Assembly (NCBI GenBank): GCA_051651625.1
Contig: JBOFSQ010000089.1
Span: 1-32,029 of the forward strand
Direction: 5' to 3'
From: JBOFSQ01 sp051651625
Lineage (GTDB): Bacteria; Planctomycetota; Planctomycetia; Pirellulales; Thermoguttaceae
DNA length: 32,029 nucleotides
The position numbers and the translations under genes are program-made. Shown piece after piece: positions 1 through 8,130 of this stretch. Below the pieces are notes generated by a model, which did not search any database, was not told where the DNA came from, and was given only the letters and a program-made list of their open reading frames with translations. How positions within the stretch are numbered: position 1 is the first letter of the stretch; each line of letters starts with the position of its first letter.

Positions 1-110
1 GGCATAGCCGAACCCTCCACGCCTGCGGCGTATGACAACTGGAGGGTTCGGCTATGCCGAACCGCGAACTACCCAATCGCCCTAACTCCATGTTCCCGAA
101 CAAGTCTAAT
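1..110 (+). mobile_element. Family A palindromic element, copy 1 (cut by the window start)
   Basis: The window opens inside the first inner palindrome of family A. It continues through the short loop containing CGCCTGCGGCG, the second inner palindrome, the right-hand arm (CGCGAACTACCCAATCGCCC) and the terminal repeat ending GAACAAGTCTA. Its end abuts family B copy 1. The left arm is lost at the window edge. It is nearly identical, in the opposite orientation, to the copy at the other end of the window. Confidence 0.85.
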
Positions 111-230
111 AGAAGCCGGAAAGGATGCGGCAGTGCTGCTGTGCCGCGAAGCGGCGAGCCGCCGTATTGACCGGAGAACAAGTGTAAACCACAACTCCGT
201 CAATACGCTCCGCTCCTTTCCGGCTTCTAT
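109..230 (-). mobile_element. Family B inverted-repeat element, copy 1
   Basis: A 122-bp segment is bounded by inverted copies of ATAGAAGCCGGAAAGGA. It has a second inner inverted pair, CGTATTGAC (163-171) and GTCAATACG (199-207). Its right arm, read on the minus strand, matches the left arm of the copy at 8131 over about 34 bases with one mismatch, so the two are the same element in opposite orientation. It has no coding capacity. It directly follows family A copy 1 and ends 15 bp before the sigma-54 activator gene. Confidence 0.75.
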
Positions 231-245
231 TTACACCGCGATCAA

Positions 246-1658
246 ATGGTTACAAGCATGACTCCACAACCGCCCGACGACACGCCGCTTTCGGTACTCG
301 TGATCGACGACGATGTTTCGCACGCCGAAGTTGTCGCGGAGGCACTTGCAAAAATGGCGAGTGTCGATTGCGTCTACTCCGAACAGGCTGCACGCGACAC
401 GATTACGCAGCGGCTCTACGATGTCGTCGTCACCGACATGGCTCTCGAAAATCGTGAGAGCGGAATGGCGATTCTCCGTCAAATCAAGCAGGAGGCCGAA
501 GAGACCGAAGTAATCGTCATGACTGGTCACGGCAGCGTCGCGCTTGCCGTCGAGGCGATGCAGTGCGGTGCGTTTAACTTCTTGCAAAAACCGCTCGACA
601 TCAAACAACTTCGCACCGTCGTTGCCAAAGCGGGCGAGAGTTCGCGGCTGCGGCGCGTTAACCGCGAACTCTTACAACGTCTCGACGAGCGATTCGGATT
701 CGGCGGCGTTATCGGAAGTAGTTCCGCGATGCGCGATGTCGTTGAACGGCTGAAACGAATCGCACCGACCGACGCAACCGTTTTGATTCAAGGCGAAACC
801 GGCACCGGCAAAGAACTATTCGCACAGGCGATTCACCAAAACAGTCAACGCAAAAACAAACCGTTCGTCGCGCTCAACTGCGGTGCGATCTCCGAAAGTA
901 TTCTCGAAAGCGAACTGTTCGGGCACGTCAAAGGTGCGTTTACCGACGCATCGAGCGACCGGCTTGGCAAGTTTGAATACGCCAGCGGCGGCACGCTGTT
1001 TCTCGACGAAGTTGGCGACATGCCGATGCCGACGCAGATCAAATTGCTCCGCGTTTTGGAAAACGGCGAGATCACGCGAGTTGGTGCGAACAGTGTTATC
1101 AAGGTCAACGTTCGCATCATCTCGGCGACGAACCGAAATCTCGAAGACGCAATCAACGCTGGCACTTTTCGCCAAGACCTTTATCACCGGCTAAAAGTTG
1201 TGACGATTCGTATACCGTCGCTGCGGCAGCGCACGGGCGACATTCCGATTCTGCTCGATCACTTCCTCAAAGAGTTTGCGAAAAAAAATCACAAGACGAT
1301 CAAAGGTTTCGCCACGCCTGCGCGGCACATACTCCTTGCAAATCCGTGGCCGGGAAACGTCCGCGAACTGCGAAACGTTGTCGAGAGCATGGTCGTTGTC
1401 GATGTTGACGGGATTCTCGGCGTGGACGACTTGCCGTATGAACTGATGCCCGATGCCGCAACGACAGCAGCGAACAATGTGAACACATTCACGGCACCGA
1501 ACGCAGACGCAACACTTGCGTCGTTTGTCGGTAAACCGATGGAAGAGATTGAACGTATGTTCATCGAGCAGACGCTCGAAGCGTGCGGCGGCAACCGCGA
1601 AACCGCCGCAAAAATGCTCGGCATCGGCGAACGCACGCTGTACCGGAAAATCAAGTAG
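246..1658 (+). CDS. Sigma-54-dependent response regulator (NtrC family)
   Basis: This 470-residue protein has the full NtrC-type layout. Residues about 15-130 form a receiver domain with the acidic pocket D21-D23, phosphoacceptor D64, T93 and K115. Residues about 150-390 form the AAA+ sigma-54 activation domain, with Walker A GETGTGKE (183-190) and Walker B LFLDEVGD (251-258). The C-terminus (about 430-470) is a Fis-type helix-turn-helix. The sigma-54 contact loop reads GAFTDA (230-235) rather than the usual GAFTGA. Family knowledge predicts that phosphorylation by a sensor kinase leads to oligomerisation and opening of sigma-54 promoters. No kinase gene is in view, so the signal and regulon are unknown. 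An alternative start is Met5 at 258; neither has a clear Shine-Dalgarno. The following kinase and glycosidase genes are separated from it by repeats, so co-regulation is only possible. Confidence 0.95.
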   Translation: MVTSMTPQPPDDTPLSVLVIDDDVSHAEVVAEALAKMASVDCVYSEQAARDTITQRLYDVVVTDMALENRESGMAILRQIKQEAEETEVIVMTGHGSVALAVEAMQCGAFNFLQKPLDIKQLRTVVAKAGESSRLRRVNRELLQRLDERFGFGGVIGSSSAMRDVVERLKRIAPTDATVLIQGETGTGKELFAQAIHQNSQRKNKPFVALNCGAISESILESELFGHVKGAFTDASSDRLGKFEYASGGTLFLDEVGDMPMPTQIKLLRVLENGEITRVGANSVIKVNVRIISATNRNLEDAINAGTFRQDLYHRLKVVTIRIPSLRQRTGDIPILLDHFLKEFAKKNHKTIKGFATPARHILLANPWPGNVRELRNVVESMVVVDVDGILGVDDLPYELMPDAATTAANNVNTFTAPNADATLASFVGKPMEEIERMFIEQTLEACGGNRETAAKMLGIGERTLYRKIK

Positions 1659-1678
1659 AGCGCGCGCGATTGTTGATG

Positions 1679-1696
1679 GGTAAGCGTTCACGGTTG
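1679..1696 (+). repeat. Family D motif GTAAGCGTTCACGGTT
   Basis: A short motif that recurs at 4166-4181 and, inverted, at 4345-4360 and 27216-27230. Here it immediately precedes family E copy 1. A degenerate version (TGTTCACGGTTAA) precedes family E copy 2 as well, so D may be a flank of E. Confidence 0.55.
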
Positions 1697-1706
1697 ATTT
1701 TGAATT

Positions 1707-1830
1707 CGTCACCCCCGCGTACTCGGCGGGGGCCTAGAGAACACGGCACAAGCAGACGCGGTAGCGAAGTTCGCGCAAGCGAACCCCAGAGCGTTAGCTC
1801 TAGATTCCCGCCGAGTACGCGGGAATGACG
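1707..1830 (+). mobile_element. Family E inverted-repeat element, copy 1
   Basis: About 124 bp, bounded by hairpin-forming ends: CCCCCGCGTACTCGGCGGGGG on the left and TTCCCGCCGAGTACGCGGGAA on the right, with GTCA/TGAC outermost. The interior contains a GTTCGC/GCGAAC-type palindrome. The copy at 15206 has the same order in the opposite orientation. The ends resemble the widespread ATTCCCGC...GCGGGAAT repeats of bacteria such as neisserial dRS3; that likeness is from memory. The stretch between the activator and the sugar kinase gene holds only this and the family D motif. Confidence 0.75.
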
Positions 1831-1867
1831 GACACGGAACGAACACATCCAAGAACACACGCCACCA

Positions 1868-2860
1868 ATGCACATCACCACACTCGGTCTCACGCCAGCT
1901 TGGCAGAAAATCATGCTCTTCGACGACGTGAAACTCGATCACGTCAACCGTGCCACCGAAGTTGTTTGGTGTGTTTCGGGGAAGAATGCGAACGTCGGTA
2001 TTGGCGTTGCGTCGCTGCTGCGCGGCGACGGGGCGAGCGTTCTGGTTACTCCAGCGGGCGGTCCGCGATTGGATGACTTGCGGCGTGAATTTTTTGATCT
2101 TGGCGTTGATGTGCGAATAATTGAGACTGAAACGGCGACGCGGGTTTGCACGACGCTCATCGGTCAGCGTGACCGGTGCGTGACGGAGCTTGTCGAAGAA
2201 GGCGGTTCGCTCACGAACGCCGAGTGCGAAGCGGTTCTCGCTGCGTCGCGCGATGCGGTACGCGGTGCAGATGTTGTTGTCGTCACCGGTTCGCTCGTTC
2301 GCGGACTGCCGCAAACTTTCTATTGCGACCTCGTTTCAGGAGTTTCGCAAACGACGCCGATCATCGCCGACATTCGCGGCGAAGGACTTCTTCATCTTCT
2401 CGCTGCGAGGTCACTGTATTTGGTCAAACCGAATCGTCATGAACTTGCGATGACCGCCGACGCACTCCGCGCGCGTGGTGTGGACGTTCCGGCTGGTGAC
2501 GTGGTGCTCAAAGATGTTGGTGCGATGTATGAAGCGATGATCGCGCTTCACCGCGCCGGTGCGCAGCATATTCTTGTTACCGACGGGCCGCGTGCGGCGT
2601 TTGTTGTCTTGGGCGGCGGCGAACTTGAAACGATCTCGCCAGCCGCTATTCCACTTTCCGAACAGCGCAACCCAATCGGTTGCGGCGACGCCGTTACCGC
2701 TGGAATCGCGTGGGCAACGGCAAAAAAGTTTGCTCCGCTCGAAGCTGTTCGCATCGGTCTTGCGTGCGCCGCAACAAACCTCCGCGATATTCTCCCGTGC
2801 CGACTCTCGTCAGTGAGTAGTTCAGGTTCGGCTATGCCGAACCGCTCCGAACAGGTATAA
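1868..2860 (+). CDS. PfkB-family carbohydrate kinase (1-phosphofructokinase/tagatose-6-phosphate kinase-like)
   Basis: This 330-residue protein fits the ribokinase/PfkB superfamily. It has an N-terminal substrate motif around SGKNANVGIGVAS (37-49), a nucleotide-side segment VKPNRHEL (186-193), and the C-terminal signature NPIGCGDAVTAG (268-279). In that signature GCGD (271-274) replaces the usual GAGD and keeps the catalytic Asp. The overall pattern is closest to LacC/FruK-type kinases, which phosphorylate sugar phosphates with ATP in the cytosol; the exact substrate cannot be read. The last 11 residues (320-330, GSAMPNRSEQV) are encoded by a family A remnant, so the native C-terminus has been replaced or extended. 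The gene ends 9 bp before the GH99-like gene, suggesting an operon for sugar use. Confidence 0.88.
   Translation: MHITTLGLTPAWQKIMLFDDVKLDHVNRATEVVWCVSGKNANVGIGVASLLRGDGASVLVTPAGGPRLDDLRREFFDLGVDVRIIETETATRVCTTLIGQRDRCVTELVEEGGSLTNAECEAVLAASRDAVRGADVVVVTGSLVRGLPQTFYCDLVSGVSQTTPIIADIRGEGLLHLLAARSLYLVKPNRHELAMTADALRARGVDVPAGDVVLKDVGAMYEAMIALHRAGAQHILVTDGPRAAFVVLGGGELETISPAAIPLSEQRNPIGCGDAVTAGIAWATAKKFAPLEAVRIGLACAATNLRDILPCRLSSVSSSGSAMPNRSEQV
2825..2859 (-). mobile_element. Family A remnant (copy 2) forming the 3' end of the kinase gene
   Basis: A single inner palindrome, GGTTCGGCTATGCCGAACC, is followed by a shortened left-type arm (CTCCGAACAGGTAT). It lies in frame inside the kinase coding region and supplies its last 11 codons and stop. 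The other half of the element is missing. Confidence 0.8.
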
Positions 2861-2869
2861 GGTTTCCCA

Positions 2870-4171
2870 ATGCGTACAAAAACTTTTGCGTTATCGTTTG
2901 TGTTGAGTTTGTTGTGTGTCGCGGTTGTGCGTAGCGATCCGCCGACGATGGACGAGGCGTTTTTCAATCTCGTTCCGTATTTGGGACGGACTGCGAACAC
3001 ACGTTGGGTCGAGAACGAGACGCTCGCCGGAAAAGTTTTGTGTGGTTATCAAGGTTGGTTCACGGCGGCGGGTGACGGTTCGCCGCGTCCGTGGATTCAC
3101 TACGCGATGCAAGGGAAGTTTGAGCCGGGGTTTTCCGCCGTCGATATGTGGCCCGATATGAGCGAGATGGACGACGACGAAAAATATCCGACGCCGTTTC
3201 AGTTTGCAGACGGACGAACAGCAACCGTATTCTCGTCGCAAAACTACAAGACCGTTCGCCGACACTTCCAGTGGATGCGCGACCACGACCTCGATGGCGT
3301 CTTCTTGCAACGATTCCCGACTGGCCACGACGGAACCGCTGCGCAGATTCTCAATCAAGTTGTTGTTAACGTTCGTCAAGCGGCGAACGAAACTGGCCGC
3401 TGCTGGGCACTTATGTACGACTTGTCGGGGAAACGCGAGGGCGAAATCGAGTCGGTCGTCAAGGCCGATTGGAAGCGGCTCGTCGATAAGATGCGGCTCG
3501 GCAAAGACGTTAACGACAAAAGTTATCTGCGTCACAACGGAAAACCGGTCGTCGCTGTTTGGGGAATCGGATTCAACGACAACCGCAGGTATACGCTTGC
3601 AGAGTGTCTCGATTTGGTGAAGTTTCTGAAGGACGATCCGGTCTACGGCGGAAATTGCGTGATGATTGGCGTGCCGACGTACTGGCGCGAGCGGACGCGC
3701 GACTGCCTCGATGACCCGCTCGTTCACGAAATCATCGAGACTGCCGACATTGTTTCGCCGTGGACGGTGGGACGTTACGCGACTCCCGAACAGGCAACTC
3801 GTTACGTTGAGACAGTTGCGAAGGACGACATGGCGTGGTGTCGTGATCACAACGTTGAGTATTTGCCGGTCGTCTTCCCCGGGTTTAGCTGGCAAAACTT
3901 GATGCGCGGTCGTGGCGAAGACGCAAAACTTAACGCGATTCCGCGTCTCGGCGGCAAGTTCCTCGACGCGCAGTACGCCGCACAAGTTGACGCAGGCGCG
4001 ACGATGATCTATCAAGCGATGTTCGACGAGATCGACGAAGGGACCGCGATTTTCAAGTGTGCAACCGAAGTCCCCGTCGGCGCAAGTGCGTTTGCAAACG
4101 AGACCGACTTGCCCAGCGACTTCTATCTGAAACTCGTTTCAAAGTGGACGAAAATACTGCGAAACCGGTAA
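2870..4171 (+). CDS. Secreted GH99/GH71-like glycoside hydrolase
   Basis: This 433-residue protein starts with a Sec signal peptide (about 1-22, hydrophobic FALSFVLSLLCVAVV). The mature part has the features of GH99-like (GH71/99) proteins annotated as xylosidase/arabinosidase or endomannanase-like. These are an early LCGYQGWF segment, WMRDHDLDGVFLQRF, HNGKPVVAVWGIGF, and near the C-terminus YQAMFDEIDEGTAIFK, where acidic residues typical of the family cluster. Its likely role is cleavage of polysaccharide or glycan outside the cytoplasm or in the periplasm. The substrate is not inferable. It sits 9 bp after the PfkB-type kinase and is probably co-transcribed with it. The TAA stop is provided by the family D motif (GGTAAGCGTTCACG). 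Confidence 0.85.
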   Translation: MRTKTFALSFVLSLLCVAVVRSDPPTMDEAFFNLVPYLGRTANTRWVENETLAGKVLCGYQGWFTAAGDGSPRPWIHYAMQGKFEPGFSAVDMWPDMSEMDDDEKYPTPFQFADGRTATVFSSQNYKTVRRHFQWMRDHDLDGVFLQRFPTGHDGTAAQILNQVVVNVRQAANETGRCWALMYDLSGKREGEIESVVKADWKRLVDKMRLGKDVNDKSYLRHNGKPVVAVWGIGFNDNRRYTLAECLDLVKFLKDDPVYGGNCVMIGVPTYWRERTRDCLDDPLVHEIIETADIVSPWTVGRYATPEQATRYVETVAKDDMAWCRDHNVEYLPVVFPGFSWQNLMRGRGEDAKLNAIPRLGGKFLDAQYAAQVDAGATMIYQAMFDEIDEGTAIFKCATEVPVGASAFANETDLPSDFYLKLVSKWTKILRNR

Positions 4172-4360
4172 GCGTTCACGATTTGTTGTTGCGGTATCCG
4201 TTCATGGTTTGCGGTGACAACGTTAAGGTATGCGGCGGGTTTATACACCCACCGCACGAGACGCATGTCGCGCCAGAAGTGTGATTCGTTACCAAATTTT
4301 AGAAGGTGTTTGTGAGTACACAAACACCTTGCGATGCAAAATTAACCGTGAACGCTTACC
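4166..4360. repeat. Inverted family D motifs enclosing a non-coding stretch
   Basis: GGTAAGCGTTCACG at 4166-4181 and its inverse CCGTGAACGCTTACC at 4345-4360 bound about 195 bp with no gene. Inside is a perfect 12-bp stem with a 4-nt loop (4303-4330, AAGGTGTTTGTG / CACAAACACCTT). No T-run follows, so it is not a classic terminator. I saw no riboswitch signature ahead of the methionine gene. Confidence 0.6.
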
Positions 4361-4411
4361 AGATTTTTTCTTCTGGCATTGCACAAACTCCTTTTTGCGA
4401 CAGTAATCCAA

Positions 4412-6214
4412 ATGACCGACACACTCTACGACAGCAGCGACTCGGTTCGCTCGGCGGCGGCTCTGCCGTTTGCACAGTATTTTCATATCCCTGGACCGTT
4501 CACGCTCGAACACGGTAGCGCACTGCCCGAAGTTGTCGTTTGCTACGAAACTTACGGCACCCTCAACGGCGACGCCGACAACGCCATCCTCATCAGTCAC
4601 GCCTTGAGCGGCGATTCACACGTCGCGTCACACGACACCGATGGTGACACCGGCGACCCCGACGGTTGGTGGGAAATTATGGTCGGCCCCGGAAAACCAA
4701 TCGACACCGACCGCTTCTTCGTCATCTGTCCAAACACGCTCGGCGGTTGTCGCGGAACAACAGGGCCAAACTCAATCGACCCGCGAACGAACGAAGAATA
4801 CGGAATGAGTTTCCCCGTCATCTCCGTCGGCGACATAGTTGAGATGCAGCGGCGTCTCGCTGATCACCTCGGAATAACGCGGCTCCTCTGCGTCATCGGC
4901 GGTTCGCTCGGCGGACTGGCTGCGCTCGAATGGTCGATCCGTTTTCCCGACCGAATCGCCGGTGCCGCACTCCTCGCCACCGGACAACACCTCACCAGTC
5001 AAGCACTCGCGTTCGACATCGTTGCCCGCAACGCCATCATCAGCGACCCACACTTCCACGGCGGACGTTATCGAAACCACAACACCGCACCCGCCACCGG
5101 ACTCGCCATCGCGCGAATGCTTGGTCATATAACTTATCTGTCCGAGGAGTCGATGCGACGCAAGTTTGCTGCCGAACGGAACAAAGGCCGCACGCTCGAT
5201 ACGCAGTTTGAAACGAAGTTCGCCGTCGGTTCGTACCTCGCGTATCAAGGCGACAAGTTTGTCGAACGGTTCGACGCCAACAGTTATCTCACGATCTCAA
5301 TGGCGATAGATATGTACGACCTCGGCACGACACACGAACAGCTTGTCCGTTCGTTGCGGCGGTCGATGTGTCGCTGGCTCGTGTTGAGTTTTTCGTCGGA
5401 CTGGCTGTTTCCGCCCTATCTTTCGCGGGAGATCGCCGACGCACTCGTCGCCAGCGGGAAGCGCGTGAGTTACTGCGACATTCCGAGTGATTGCGGTCAC
5501 GATGCGTTTTTGCTGGCCAACGAGATTCATCTTTACGGCGAGATGGTTCGCGGTTTTCTGCTCAACCTCGAAAAGGAAGGTGCCGCCGCAGGACGCATCG
5601 AAACCGCGTCAACTCCCGACAAACCGCTGCGAATCGACTACCGACAGATTATCGATCTGATTCCGCGCGGCTCGAAAGTTCTCGACCTCGGATGCGGAAA
5701 AGGGCGACTTCTCGAACGCCTCCGAAGACGCGGCGACGACCGCGTTATGGGAATTGAAATCGATCCCGATCTAGTTCTTTACTGTTTGCAGCACGGCCTC
5801 GACGTTGTGCAGGCCGACCTCAACTTCGGTTTGCATCCGTTTGACGACAAACAGTTCGACTTCGTTGTGTTGTCGAAAACATTGCAAACGATTACAGACG
5901 TTGAGCGGATTGTCGATGAGATGTTGCGTGTTGGGACGCGGTGCATCGTGAGTTTTCCGAATCTCGGTTATCAGCGGCACCGGCAGCGTTTGGCCGACGA
6001 GGGGCGTGCGCCGCAGGTCGATTCGCGTGAGGGGCGAACGTGGTACAACACCAGCGACGTTCGTTTTCTCACCATCGCTGATCTTGAAGACTTCTGTGCA
6101 TCGCACAACATCCGCATCCACGCCCGCATCGCGCTCGACACGCAGCGCGGCGTCGCCGTCACCGACGACCAAAACCTCAACGCCGACGTAGCGATCTTCG
6201 TGTTGGGACAGTGA
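4412..6214 (+). CDS. metXW: Homoserine O-acyltransferase MetX fused to MetW
   Basis: This 600-residue protein joins two methionine-biosynthesis proteins. Residues about 1-390 are MetX, an alpha/beta-hydrolase that acylates homoserine. The nucleophile elbow is GGSLGGLAALEW with Ser165, and the other triad members are Asp330 (FSSDWLFPP) and His363 (DCGHDAFLL). Residues about 407-600 are MetW, a SAM-methyltransferase-fold protein, with VLDLGCGKG (423-431) and the typical VSFPNLGYQRHR and RTWYNTSDVRFLTI segments. The two proteins are usually encoded by neighbouring genes, and MetW is thought to support MetX activity, so fusion fits that partnership. The ATG at 4412 is preferred over an upstream TTG at 4379. 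The gene stands alone between repeat stretches. Confidence 0.95.
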   Translation: MTDTLYDSSDSVRSAAALPFAQYFHIPGPFTLEHGSALPEVVVCYETYGTLNGDADNAILISHALSGDSHVASHDTDGDTGDPDGWWEIMVGPGKPIDTDRFFVICPNTLGGCRGTTGPNSIDPRTNEEYGMSFPVISVGDIVEMQRRLADHLGITRLLCVIGGSLGGLAALEWSIRFPDRIAGAALLATGQHLTSQALAFDIVARNAIISDPHFHGGRYRNHNTAPATGLAIARMLGHITYLSEESMRRKFAAERNKGRTLDTQFETKFAVGSYLAYQGDKFVERFDANSYLTISMAIDMYDLGTTHEQLVRSLRRSMCRWLVLSFSSDWLFPPYLSREIADALVASGKRVSYCDIPSDCGHDAFLLANEIHLYGEMVRGFLLNLEKEGAAAGRIETASTPDKPLRIDYRQIIDLIPRGSKVLDLGCGKGRLLERLRRRGDDRVMGIEIDPDLVLYCLQHGLDVVQADLNFGLHPFDDKQFDFVVLSKTLQTITDVERIVDEMLRVGTRCIVSFPNLGYQRHRQRLADEGRAPQVDSREGRTWYNTSDVRFLTIADLEDFCASHNIRIHARIALDTQRGVAVTDDQNLNADVAIFVLGQ

Positions 6215-6215
6215 A

Positions 6216-6243
6216 CAAGAACACGAGGGGTAAGCGAGTGCCC
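6216..6243 (+). repeat. Family C unit (diverged)
   Basis: AAGAACACGAGGGGTAAGCG followed by AGTGCCC directly follows the metXW stop. It differs from the consensus AACACGAAGCGTAAGCGAGT at a few bases, and a second partial GAAGCGTAAG follows at 6259-6268. Confidence 0.6.
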
Positions 6244-6276
6244 GAAGAATCGGAGCGGGAAGCGTAAGATGGTTCC

Positions 6277-6362
6277 GGTTCGGCATAGCCGAACCCTCCA
6301 AACTCTGGAGGGTTCGGCTATGCCGAACCGCTGTGCGGGTGCACGTTTCCGAACAGGTCTAT
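6277..6362 (-). mobile_element. Family A element, copy 3 (right-type arm missing)
   Basis: Both inner palindromes are present, with a very short loop between them (AACTC). The left-type arm (GTGCGGGTGCACGTTTCCG) and terminal repeat GAACAGGTCTA follow. The right-type arm is absent. The terminal TCTA, read on the minus strand, contains the TAG stop codon of the sulP gene. Confidence 0.85.
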
Positions 6363-8083
6363 TGTACATGCCATTCCGCCTCGACGATTTCGGCGGCGCG
6401 GATGATTGCAATGTCGGTCGTTGGAAAGAAGTTGTCGCGTCCGATTTGATCGGCTAGTCCGAACCGTTCGAGTACGGTCATCGGTTGCGTTCGCACGCCG
6501 ACCATCAGCAGCGTAGCTTTGTCGGCGATGAGTGCGTGAAAAAGGTCGTCGATGGCGTGAATGGCGGTAGCGTCCATAATCGGGACGTTTCGCAGTCGCA
6601 AAATCACGACGCGGCAGTGCTCGCCTTCAATCGCCTTCTGAAACTTTCCGGCAGCCCCAAAGAAGAACGGCCCCCGCACGTCGTAGACGTGAACACCATC
6701 AGGGACATCGTAGAGCCGCATAGCAATTGGGTCTTCAAGCGGCACGTCCGCGAGGAGATCGTGGAGATGGTGATGCACCGTGCTGGCGTCGAACGCCGTC
6801 TCCATTCGTCGCATAAATAGGAACGATGCGAGTACCAAACCGACCGGAATTGCGACAGTGAGGTCGAGAAATACTGTGAGAAAAAACGTTATCAGCATCA
6901 CCGCGACATCGCTTCGCGGCGCGCGACAAACCATTTTGACAAACAGTCGCGCGTCGCTCATGTGAACTGCAACCATAACGAGTACGCCGGCGAGCGTTGC
7001 GTACGGAATTCGCGCCGCGTACCCGCCGAAGCAGAGAACAATTGCCAGCAGCGTTACCGCGTGAATCATCCCCGCAACCGGCGTCTTGCCGCCGTTGCGA
7101 ACGTTTGCCGCCGTTCTCGCAATCGCTCCCGTCGCAGGAATACCGCCGTAAAACGGGACAACAACATTCGCAATCCCCTGCGCGACAAGTTCGGTGTTTG
7201 AACGATGTTTCGTCCCCGTCATACCGTCGGCAACGACCGCCGACAACAGCGATTCTATCGCACCGAGCATCGTGATCGCTAACGCAGCACGAACGATGTC
7301 GGGAAATTTCGCAAGTAAAGTTGTCGTGTCGATGGTGGGGAGAACGAAACGCGGAAAGCCTAACTCTAGCGGCGTCGGTGGTTGACCGAGTTTTTGTCCG
7401 ATGGTATCGACGGGCAACGCCAAGAAGGCGGCCACAACCGCCGTTATTGCAACAGCGAAAACGGCCCCCGGAACACGTCGCGTAAAATACGGAGTGACGA
7501 CGATGATCGCCACCGTCACAAGTGCCAAGACGACCGACCACAGATTAACAGAGTGAACGTGGTTGACGTAGACAAAGATTTTGCTGACGAAATCGGTCGG
7601 AATGGCTTCGTCGATGGTGAGTCCGAAAAACGACGGCACTTGTGAAGTTGCGATTACAACCGCGATCCCTGCGGTGAATCCGAGCGTCACCGGATACGGA
7701 ATGTACTTGATGAGCGAGCCAAGGCCCGTTAGTCCCATCACTATCAAAAAAATTCCCGAAAGAATTGTTGCGAGGACAAGTCCTTCGATTCCAAGTTGCT
7801 GGACGATTCCGTAAACAATGACAATGAACGCACCTGTCGGTCCGCCGATCTGCACGCGGCTCCCGCCGAAGAGGGAGATCAAGAATCCCGCGACGATTGC
7901 GGTGTAGATTCCGTGTGCTGGCGTAACGCCCGACGCAACGCCAAACGCTATCGAAAGCGGAAGGGCGATGATCCCGACAACAACCCCCGCCAGCAAATCG
8001 CCAGCAAACAACTTCCACGAATACCCTTCGTGAAAAACCGTCAAAGTTTGGGGATAAAAACGATGCGCGAGGTGGCGTAACAT
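6359..8083 (-). CDS. SulP-family anion transporter with STAS domain
   Basis: From the ATG at 8083 the protein is 574 residues. The N-terminal part has the SulP signature (GDLLAGVVVGIIALPLSIAFG), then GGSRVQIGGPTGAF and about ten further hydrophobic segments. A C-terminal cytoplasmic STAS domain (about the last 120 residues, VYDVRGPFFFGAAGKFQKA, then VPIMDATAIHAIDDL) completes the layout. SulP proteins move sulfate, bicarbonate or other anions across the inner membrane; which one is not readable here. The longer open frame up to 8182 is rejected because it runs into family B copy 2. The final residues VQ and the TAG stop lie at the terminus of family A copy 3. It is divergent from the metXW side and convergent with it, so it is its own unit. 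A link to sulfur assimilation for methionine is tempting but unproven. Confidence 0.93.
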   Translation of the reverse strand: MLRHLAHRFYPQTLTVFHEGYSWKLFAGDLLAGVVVGIIALPLSIAFGVASGVTPAHGIYTAIVAGFLISLFGGSRVQIGGPTGAFIVIVYGIVQQLGIEGLVLATILSGIFLIVMGLTGLGSLIKYIPYPVTLGFTAGIAVVIATSQVPSFFGLTIDEAIPTDFVSKIFVYVNHVHSVNLWSVVLALVTVAIIVVTPYFTRRVPGAVFAVAITAVVAAFLALPVDTIGQKLGQPPTPLELGFPRFVLPTIDTTTLLAKFPDIVRAALAITMLGAIESLLSAVVADGMTGTKHRSNTELVAQGIANVVVPFYGGIPATGAIARTAANVRNGGKTPVAGMIHAVTLLAIVLCFGGYAARIPYATLAGVLVMVAVHMSDARLFVKMVCRAPRSDVAVMLITFFLTVFLDLTVAIPVGLVLASFLFMRRMETAFDASTVHHHLHDLLADVPLEDPIAMRLYDVPDGVHVYDVRGPFFFGAAGKFQKAIEGEHCRVVILRLRNVPIMDATAIHAIDDLFHALIADKATLLMVGVRTQPMTVLERFGLADQIGRDNFFPTTDIAIIRAAEIVEAEWHVQ

Positions 8084-8130
8084 GGGGTTTGCTTTGTAAC
8101 CGTTCACAAACGTTGACGTTTTCGCATACA

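Noticed and set aside
2891..4015. 374-codon minus-strand frame opposite the GH99-like gene
   Set aside because: It is antisense to a gene with a signal peptide and clear family motifs and has no domain of its own.
4172..4411. SAM-type riboswitch upstream of metXW
   Set aside because: The region contains inverted family D motifs and a 12-bp hairpin, with no SAM-riboswitch core that I could recognise and no T-run terminator.
6269..6457. Small gene starting at the outward ATG of family A copy 3
   Set aside because: The good Shine-Dalgarno-ATG is real, but the frame overlaps the sulP 3' end in antisense and shows no protein features.
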